Positions 55,951 to 64,000 of a stretch of 64,000 nucleotides of DNA are shown here, piece after piece. Under the pieces are notes generated by a model, which was not told where the DNA came from, did not search any database, and saw only the letters and a program-made list of their open reading frames with translations. The position numbers were made by a program, and so were the translations under genes. The stretch is from contig OZ026614.1 of NCBI GenBank assembly GCA_964020975.1, forward strand, positions 1,054,501 through 1,118,500, in the 5' to 3' direction. This stretch comes from Hermodice carunculata (lineage: Eukaryota; Annelida; Polychaeta; Eunicida; Amphinomidae). The first letter of the stretch is position 1. Every line of letters begins with the position of its first letter.

Positions 55951-57689
55951 GTGGGGTTAGGGGTCAAATCAGCAGCCTCGTTCTCAGTTGCATAGCTGGG
56001 CAGTGCTTATGTAAACAAAAAAGCATAGGTACATCGTAGTCCCTGCTATTTGGGAGTGTTGAGGTGTAATCATCTCAAAATGTATGTATATTTACCCAAA
56101 CATATCATTTTTACGTATTTCTCTGTAATTACAACATTGAATAACAGTTTCTGATGTGTTTACCACTGAAATTAGTGATAAACAATGAAAAGTAGGGCAT
56201 AAATTTATTTCCGATGACCCAGCCCAATACTGTGTTTTGGTTTTCGTTTTTTTGGGGGGGGTGTTTTTGTTTGTTTGTTTGTTTGTTTGTTTGTTTGTTT
56301 TTTGTTTTTGGGTTTTTTTTGTTTGTTTGTTTGGTTTTTGAGTTTTATATCAATTCAAATTGTACTGGCTTGGCATCCAGCAAAGGTGAATGCGTGCTTC
56401 TTGTTACCATGGGAATGGTAGCCATCTTGAGTGAACAGCCAATTACAGAGCCCTTGTACCCATGTCACCACACAAAATGACCAGCTCTGTGTTTATTCAT
56501 CTCTCAGCTTTGGTTCATATGAAAGGGGTGTGATAAGTGATTTATCACTTAAATAACTGTCGGTGTCTTTATTGGGTCCAACTTAATGGTAACTTTACAA
56601 GCTTCCTGTCATCCAACACCCCCCTGAAGATGCCAGAGCTGTCTGTTTGGAACACCCACCCACCAGATGCTGTTCTGGCATATTAATTCAAAACAGACCC
56701 ACGACCCATTCATGCTGTAACTTGACCAACAAGTGTTCATTCTTTCAAGTATGGTATATATTAGGGCTGGGTTGGGTTAAATTTTCAAGATAGAAGTGGT
56801 TCAATTTCAATAATGGGACTGTCCATTTTATCAGAAGTAATTGGGGAGGGGGGCAGGGCAACTGATAAAATTAAACCTTTTCTGTAATAACATAGATTAT
56901 GCCAAGTTACTTATATATATTTAAAATTGTGAAAAAAAATTTTGAGCATTCTAGTGCAAATTGTACAGCTTTGATCAAAGTCAAAAGGGCCCTACCACCT
57001 GAATATGGAATTCTGGGGTTTCTTCCTTTATGGCTGGGAGGTGGACACAAGGTTGTTACTATCCTACCAACCCCATCGGATTATGGATCTGTATGCTTTG
57101 GCACTGCATTCTAGGTGCAAATTGCCCGGGATAGACCCCATGTTACAAAAGTGGAGTTTTGTAGAAAACGTGAATTTTTTGCAAGATGGCAGATTTTAGA
57201 GGTTGAGATTCGAAGTCGGTTCACAAGATTGTTTCTTTCTAATTTGGACCTACATCTTACTGCTTGCATCAAGAGACTATCTTTGCAGCAGATGGCAAAA
57301 TATTATTTACTACTCATTTTCCTTGTACAAAATCTAATCAAAATATATGTACATGCATTCTGGATATTTTGGTCAGCAATGGCTGGCAGGTCAGAAATGA
57401 AATGGACATATTGGATTAACATGGCCCTATTATGAGACCAGAATAATACCATAATATGGATTTATATCTGTGGAAAGAGGATATATAAAGATAAGAGATC
57501 ATAACACATCTTTTGTGCCACTTTTTTTAAAAAATTCTAATTTGTATGTGATGCCAGTTAATAACATGGCCGCCATGTTGAATTTTGTCTATCTTGTTGA
57601 CGTCACAGCCTAAGGCTCAGCTTGGAACCGAGGCTTTCTGGTAGCCAATCAATATCCTTCATGTCTCAGCATTTCGACTGTATTTGAAA
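55951..57689. other. Sequence separating the two halves of the Tc1-like element
   Basis: About 1.74 kb, perhaps a later insertion. It has a T/G-rich tract at 56,237-56,340 and no recognised coding sequence. I did not find clear terminal inverted repeats or a target-site duplication at its edges. Confidence 0.45.
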
Positions 57690-58255
57690 TCATACGTCTG
57701 ATCTTTATCTTCCCATCATGAAAAAGGGGCAACATCGTAACTTGTCCAACCACATCATACTTCCCCAATGATCTCCGGTCCAGTCAGAATGTTCCTGACA
57801 CCACTGCATCCGCACAGCCTTGTTTTCAGGACCGACAGGGATGCAGATGGCAGGGCGGCATGACCTCTGTTTGGCCTACACCAGTTTCCTGTTGATTGTA
57901 CGCCATGATACTGAAGTGTTGCAGGTCTGGTGCCACTGCTGACGAAAACTCTCGGACCGAATAGATCCCGTGTCTCTTCGTGTACCGCACGAGGTAGCGG
58001 TCGTCAGTCTCAACTGAAAGTCTTGGTTTTCCAGATGGGGCTTTCCTCTTGCAAGCTGTCGTTCCTTGAAAACGGTCGCACCACCTCTGTGTCGGTTATT
58101 TCGAGCTCCACATTCTTGTAGTAACCTTACAGTCGGGAAAGACCAGCCTCTAAAATGCTCATGATCCTGCCGCAGTCGAATTTAGGGAGCTGTGAGTAAC
58201 CCGTACGCCGTGGCATTATGGATTCACATTCATCTCTCTGTTGCCAGTGGCCCCT
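57690..58255 (-). mobile_element. Tc1-like transposase, N-terminal half (decayed)
   Basis: On the minus strand: MPRRTGYSQLPKFDCGRIMS, then ILEAGLSRL (paired HTH start, family RGRI.GL.EAG.S.R.IA), DDRYLVRYTKRHGIYSVRE (family DDR.L.R.A.R....S), VSWRTINRKLV, and KAVRMQWCQEHSDWTGDHW followed by MMWLDKL, where the first catalytic Asp of the usual SDES block survives. Motifs fall in two or more frames with stops between them. The protein then breaks at MMGR and resumes at 55,945. Confidence 0.78.
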
Positions 58256-58337
58256 TATAAAGCCCACAAGCATCCTAATACGAGACACACTTTCTGCACC
58301 TTTGTGGCTGTTAACTCATTCCGATGACATTTTGTTT

Positions 58338-59393
58338 TTGTGTCAACGACAGGCATACTCTTAGCAACCCTGGCCATCTTACATAACAGTCCATGTGGCA
58401 CTCATAGGCACACTCTTAGCTACCTCGTCCATCTTACATAACAGTCCATGTGGCACTCATAGGCACACTCTTAGCTACCCCGTCCATCTTACATAACAGT
58501 CCATGTGGCACTCATAGGCACACTCTTAGCTACCCCGTCCATCTTACATAACAGTCCATGTGGCACTCATAGGCACACTCTTAGCTACTTCGTCCATCTT
58601 ACATAACAGTCCATGTGGCACTCATAGGCACACTCTTAGCTACCCCGTCCATCTTACATAACAGTCCATGTGGCACTCATAGGCACACTCTTAGCTACCC
58701 CGTCCATCTTACATAACAGTCCATGTGGCACTCATAGGCACACTCTTAGCTACCTCGTCCATCTTACATAACAGTCCATGTGGCACTCATAGGCACACTC
58801 TTAGCTACCTCGTCCATCTTACATAACAGTCCATGTGGCACTCATGGCACACTCTTAGCTACCTCGTCCATCTTACATAACAGTCCATGTGGCACTCATA
58901 GGCACACTCTTAGCTACCCCGCCCATCTTACATAACAGTCCATGTGGCACTCATGGCACACTCTTAGCTACCTCGTCCATCTTACATAACAGTCCATGTG
59001 GCACTCATGGCACACTCTTAGCTACCCCGTCCATCTTACATAACAGTCCATGTGGCACTCATGGCACACTCTTAGCTACCTCGTCCATCTTACATAACAG
59101 TCCATGTGGCACTCATGGCACACTCTTAGCTACCTCGTCCATCTTACATAACAGTCCATGTGGCACTCATAGGCACACTCTTAGCAACCTCGTCCATCTT
59201 ACATAACAGTCCATGTGGCACTCATAGGCACACTCTTAGCTACCCCGTCCATCTTACATAACAGTCCATGTGGCACTCATGGCACACTCTTAGCTACCTC
59301 GTCCATCTTACATAACAGTCCATGTGGCACTCATAGGCACACTCTTAGCTACCCCGTCCATCTTACATAACAGTCCATGTGGCACTCATATTT
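58338..59393. repeat. Minisatellite, 55/53-bp unit, about 19 copies
   Basis: The unit is AGGCACACTCTTAGCTACCC, CGTCCATCTTACATAACAGT, CCATGTGGCACTCAT. Units lacking AG at the start are 53 bp and occur singly or in a block at 58,950-59,160. A CCCC/CCTC variant alternates. A 105-codon open frame arises only within the 53-bp block. Confidence 0.95.
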
Positions 59394-61322
59394 TCGACAC
59401 AAACTAATATTTAAAGCAGCCCATGTTAAACTAACAGGGGTTGCATAAGTTTTCGCCAGGCGTATAACACACGGAAGAAAGTCACAAGATAAAAAACATA
59501 TTTAAAGGAGGTAATTTATATTGCGAGTGAGACTCAAATTATGATTTGTTTAATGACGTTCTCTTTCAAGACAGGTTCCACTGTATTTGGTAATATGATC
59601 ATCTTGATGGTACCATGCCTGCAAAGGACCCCAGTTAAATATATTCAGTTAATTATCGAGATGCTATATATGTCCTAGGTCATTATTCACGGACTGCAAA
59701 CAAGTGACATTCGAGCGTATAACCTATGTTGTCTTTATTCTTTATTGGACGTGCCGTCCTGTGCAAAAATTCACCTGACACAAATATTAAGTGAACGCCA
59801 ATTTAAGATTAGCATTGAAATCCTACTATATATTGTATGCACAATCCCCCCCCCCCATTGCCTGCAAAGCAGACCGCTCATGTCATGTGTGTCACAATTT
59901 ACATCAAAATTAACTTGTTTTGTCACTTGAAAGGTGATAAAAGACTGATAGTTGATAAATTAATAATATCAAGGTTAGAAGCAGGTTTATTGAAAATACC
60001 AACATGCACTTCCAACACAAAAGAGTACTGGACAATTTAGCATTTGGGGTGCATGTGTGTTGTTCAGCGGGATTAAAGACATGCAGTGCCATGGCTGGAC
60101 CCCAACTGATTACTGACTTACACGGTTTACTAAATGGATGACAACAGCAGCGACTCCTTCCATTGTATATGAACATTGCTTGGACACATCAACAACTGGT
60201 GACCATATAGCGGTAACCATTGCACAGCGACCCCAAGATATATTTATGAGAATTAAGTTCATCTGAAAATTTCAGGAAGCCCCCCCCCCCCCCTTTGAAA
60301 AAGTCCTTCAATTCAAATCAAGGCAAAACAAATTAAATTTTATTAATTTATTGGTTTTGCCATAAGATTATAATAGATGGTAATTTCAAGGATCATCATT
60401 TTATCAAGAATGTATGCTTCCACTGTCACTTGAGATAAGGACATGAAAATACGGCCACCCGGGTTATATATTTTTATTCAGCAGGTTTAACATTGTTAAC
60501 TCTACGTTTCTGGTGAGAAAAGGTCAACATGTAATGATGTAGCAAGCTCTATGCCTGGCCGTCAACTCAACAGTGAATATTGGATTCCTGGTGGAGGTAG
60601 ATCCACCAGCTGGCTGTCAATACACTGATCGCCATGGACATGACGGGGGCTGCTTGGTTAAACATTGAATTTATGTCATCCCATCTATAACATGAAGAAA
60701 TTAGCAACGTCTTTGCCATTTGCTGACAATTATTGATGGCGGCAACTGAACAGTTTTACTTTGTCTATCAATATGGACGTCAGCATAGTATAGCATGCCA
60801 TAGCATTGTAGTATAGTATAGCATGGCATAGCATTGCATGGTATAATCGGGTAAGCCTGACGCCTGTTGGATTCCAATCTATTAACTGATTTAGAGTGTC
60901 ATTGCTGAATAATGTCATGCTGGCATTATAGGCAAGGAATTGTGCATGGTCCAAACTATCAGTGACTTTTAATACTTTGAACGTCAGACGACATGCATGA
61001 GCACGCGCTCATCAATAATACTATTTTCATTTTGCCTGCAATTAAAGCAAAACAACACAAGTCAACCAAATCACAGTCTCTTTGTTGTTGTTATTTATGA
61101 AGTCGTCTTATTTCAATGTGCAGCTCAGCAACCTAAAGCCAGTGCATGAAAGACAGAATTAGAGGATCTAAATCATTATGCGACTACTTACCATGCAAGC
61201 AAATACAGGAAATTACGACGTACATGACTGAGTGGGCGATATGACGCCCAAAGCGAATGCAAGATACAACAACATAACTCGGTGAGTGACCCGATGCTCA
61301 AAGCAAATGGACAATACAACTA
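59394..61322. other. Unrecognised sequence with a small TATAGCAT-type repeat
   Basis: About 60 bp of imperfect AGTATAGCAT/GGCATAGCAT repeats at 60,780-60,842. C runs of 11-12 bases near 59,846 and 60,281. No coding sequence is supported. Confidence 0.5.
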
Positions 61323-62035
61323 GAAAAGAGGATTTGCTGCATAGCAAATCAGTGTGTGTGTCTTCAAAGTATATTGGTATGGCAATTCCATAAAATAGGA
61401 GTAGAAGTTGGAATGACTTCCCTTATCTATTATGGCTTTGAAGTTATTCAAAATTTAAAATTTCTAATGGTGCTAATTAACATAATTTAAATTGCTACAA
61501 CTTTTGTTTTAGATTTATTAGATGCGCAATGGTCAATAACCCCCTCGTAAAAGTTGGAATGACATCTCTATCTGTAATGTGTTGAAGATATTCAAGATTT
61601 TAAATTTCAAATGCTGCTAATTAGCATAATTTAAATAGCTACAGCTTTTGCTTTAGATTCATCACATGTGCAATGACCAAAAACCCCCTAGTAGAAGTTA
61701 AAATGGCGTCTCTATCTATAACAGTTTTGAAGACATTCAAGTTTTGAAATTGCAAATGCTGCTAATTAGCATAACTTAAATTGCTACAACTGTTGTTTTA
61801 AATTCATTTGATGCGCACTCGTCAATTCCCCCACCCCCCCCCCACCCCACCCCAGTATAAGAGGGAATGACATCTCTATCCATTATACTATTCAAGATAT
61901 TCAAGATTTAAAATTTCAAATGCCCCTAATTTGCATAGTTTAAAGCATCTTCATTCCTCTGTATAAAATGGTCAAACTCCTTGTATGGAGGTACAATCAT
62001 GCCAAGTTTGGAGTTTCTATGCGTAACAGTGTCCG

Positions 62036-62094
<59 letters not shown>

Positions 62095-62178
62095 AACAAA
62101 CAAACAAACAAACAAACAAACAAACAAACAAAAATTCTTGGAAAAACAAAATGTCTGGGTTGGCACCCAGATATAATA
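61323..62178. mobile_element. Hairpin-bounded core-repeat element, copy A
   Basis: It opens GAAAAGAG and a perfect hairpin (GATTTGCT-GCAT-AGCAAATC, 61,331-61,350). At least four copies of a roughly 145-bp core follow (landmark TTGAAG.TATTCAAGATTT at 61,438, 61,582, 61,727 and about 61,890; each core also holds TGCTAATTAGCATAATTTAA). Then ATGCCAAGTTTGGAGTTTCT, (GAAA)n and (CAAA)n (62,037-62,131), and a terminal hairpin TCTGGGT-TGGC-ACCCAGA (62,154-62,171) followed by TATAAT. It has no coding capacity. Copy B at 62,852 has the same order of parts. This layout recalls Helitron-like and 'pearl'-type elements with central tandem cores and microsatellites, though the family is not established here. 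Confidence 0.68.
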
Positions 62179-62185
62179 ACTTTGA

Positions 62186-62335
62186 AAGAAGTGGCTCGGT
62201 AAGTGATGTGACTGTAGGACACAATAACCAATATGACTCGGTAAGTGATGTGACTGTAGGACACAATAACCAATATGACTCGGTAAGTGATGTGACTGTA
62301 GGACACAATAACCAATATGACTCGGTGCAATGTAC
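62186..62335. repeat. Short minisatellite, 44-bp unit, 3 copies
   Basis: The unit is CTCGGTAAGTGATGTGACTG followed by TAGGACACAATAACCAATATGA; copies are near-identical. It lies directly after element copy A. Confidence 0.95.
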
Positions 62336-62850
62336 AATATATATGACTATCTTTCCTAAGATGGAAACAATTTGAACGTGTGACTCGCTTACTTGAAAGG
62401 AAGGCAAGAAGCAATGTATGGTCCATTGTGCCCAGAAACTAATGCATGGTATGTTTTGTGCAGAACCAATACATGGCTCGTGTGCGGAAAGCAATTCATG
62501 ATGCCTTGTATGTATGAAACAACACATAACATCCTGTGCAGGAAACATAACATGTCAACGAAATAATGTATCACTCGCTGTGCTACCCGGCGACTGGTGG
62601 TGTATGCCAGAGAAAACAGTTTCCCGAAAACCCGATTTCCCTCAAATTACAGTGTGTAAGAACGTCCAACATTCAGATTGTTAATGGAATACATATTAAA
62701 AAATGACATTTTAAGGTAGCAATCAGCGCATCCTATCTCTCGCCCACTTCCCTATATAAAAAAAGGAAATGGAAAACATGTGGACCTACTCAACAGTTCG
62801 TTCATCCCGTGTCACTGCGGGGGCATGTATGGTGATTCCAAATAGAAATG
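62336..62850. other. Unrecognised sequence
   Basis: Loose recurrences of AGCAATGTATGG/AACCAATACATGG words at 62,410-62,540; otherwise nothing. Confidence 0.45.
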
Positions 62851-62851
62851 G

Positions 62852-63831
62852 AAAAGAAGATTTGCTTCACAGTAAATCTGCCTGGGTGCCTTCAAAATGA
62901 GAACAGTTTGAAACGCTATACTTTGCTATTGTTCAACACAATTTTAATTTTGTGTATGAGCTGAATTTGCAGAAATTAAAATGCTACCACGTTGGTTCTT
63001 GGTTCATTGGATGTGCCCATATCACTAACTTATAAACTGAGGTTTGAATGACACCAATATCTATAAAGGTTTTGAAGCTATTCAAGATTTTGATTGTGTG
63101 TATTTGCCTAATTTGCATAAATTAAAGGCCTACAAATTTGGTTCATGGTTCTTTGGATGAGGTTATGTCACAAACCTACATATTGAAGTTGGAATGATAC
63201 CTTCACGTATTATAGTTTCAAATTTATTCAGGATATAGTTTTTCTGTATGCGCCTTATTTGCATAAATCAAAATCCTACAACTTCATGGTTCATTGGATG
63301 CATCTATGAGACAAACCTATAACCTGAAGTTGAAATGGCACCTCTATCTATGATAGTTTTGAAGCTATTCAAGATTTAAATTTTGTGTATTCACCTAATG
63401 TGAAAATTGAAATTTTACAATTTTGGTTCATGGTTCATCGGATACGGTTTTGCCACAAACCTATAAATTTAAGCTGGAATGGTATCTCTATCTGTAATAG
63501 TTTTGGAGACATTCAACAAAATTTTCCAATGCGCCTATTTAGCGTAATTTAAAATTCTACAACTTTTATTTACTGCCCATTATACTGGCAGGTGAAACAA
63601 ACCTCTACATGCACATTGAAATTTTGTGTCTACCTTAATAGTTTGGAAAATATAGAGCTTTTAAAATTTTCAGTGCCCCTAATTTGCATACTTTTAAACA
63701 TCATGACTATTCCAAACGATTTGCACAATTTCACTGGCAGGTCAGTCATCATGATACGTTTGGTGGTTTTCGAAATAATAGAGACCATAAAAAACTCCTG
63801 ACAAAGAGAGAAAGAAAGAGAGAGAGAGCGA

Positions 63832-63919
<88 letters not shown>

Positions 63920-64000
63920 AAAAAAGAAAGAAAGAAAGAAAGAACGAAAGAATTGTTGGAAAAACAAAATGTCTGCGTTCGCAACCAGACATAATTATAT
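62852..64000. mobile_element. Hairpin-bounded core-repeat element, copy B (runs to the window edge)
   Basis: It opens AAAAGAAG with the hairpin GATTTGCT-TCAC-AGTAAATC (62,859-62,878; one G-T pair) and TGCCTTCAAA as in copy A. About five cores of 140-145 bp follow (landmarks near 63,072, 63,217, 63,358, 63,502 and 63,642), then (GAAA)n at 63,807-63,950, GGAAAAACAAAATGTCTG and a terminal hairpin GTCTG...CAGAC (63,971-63,990) followed by ATAAT. The cores differ clearly from those of copy A but keep the same period and landmark words, so the two copies diverged long ago or came from sub-families. Confidence 0.66.

Noticed and set aside
61968-62548. Open frames of 106-183 codons on both strands
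   Set aside because: They run through the GAAA/CAAA microsatellite and the 44-bp repeat of a non-coding element.

Overview
This is animal nuclear DNA, most likely from a marine invertebrate. It is AT-leaning and almost free of coding sequence. It is crowded with microsatellites, long minisatellites, decayed LINEs and non-autonomous DNA elements. CR1/L2-type LINEs with an esterase-bearing ORF1, a Tc1-like transposon and bivalve-like hairpin/core-repeat elements suggest a mollusc or another marine bilaterian, but the phylum cannot be fixed from this window. No bacterial operons, rRNA, tRNA or CRISPR were seen, and no retrovirus-like, LTR or Polinton-like element was recognised.

The one host gene I can support lies on the minus strand: the 5' end of a BK-type (Slo1) calcium-activated potassium channel gene. 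Exon 1 (35,543-35,926) encodes the N-terminus, the S0 helix and the S0-S1 linker. Exon 2 (5,767-5,828) encodes the S1 helix. They join in frame across an intron of about 29.7 kb. The rest of the gene should lie below coordinate 1.

Layout. 1-5.8 kb: downstream of exon 2, with a 35-bp minisatellite. 5.8-35.5 kb: intron 1. It holds a minus-strand LINE (8.3-10.9 kb); a hairpin/core-repeat element inside a 48-bp minisatellite (10.9-12.2 kb); a 65-bp minisatellite ending in a perfect palindrome (12.3-13.3 kb); a fold-back element (16.4 kb); two head-to-head LINE relics (17-21.7 kb); a LINE 3' copy split by a 2.26-kb TIR element (23.7-27.6 kb); and a LINE RT piece ending just inside the exon 1 donor. 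36-43.6 kb: upstream of the gene, mostly featureless, with CTCF-like motifs. 43.6-46.6 kb: a second copy of the 23.7-kb LINE plus another LINE C-terminus. 46.7-59.4 kb: five large minisatellites and a split Tc1-like transposon. 61.3-64 kb: two related hairpin-bounded elements with 145-bp core repeats and GAAA tails.

The channel exons, the nested-element stratigraphy (LINE, then TIR element, then small MITE) and the recurring 'AAGAGG-hairpin, core repeats, terminal hairpin' architecture deserve most attention. All homology calls come from reading motifs; no database search was run.
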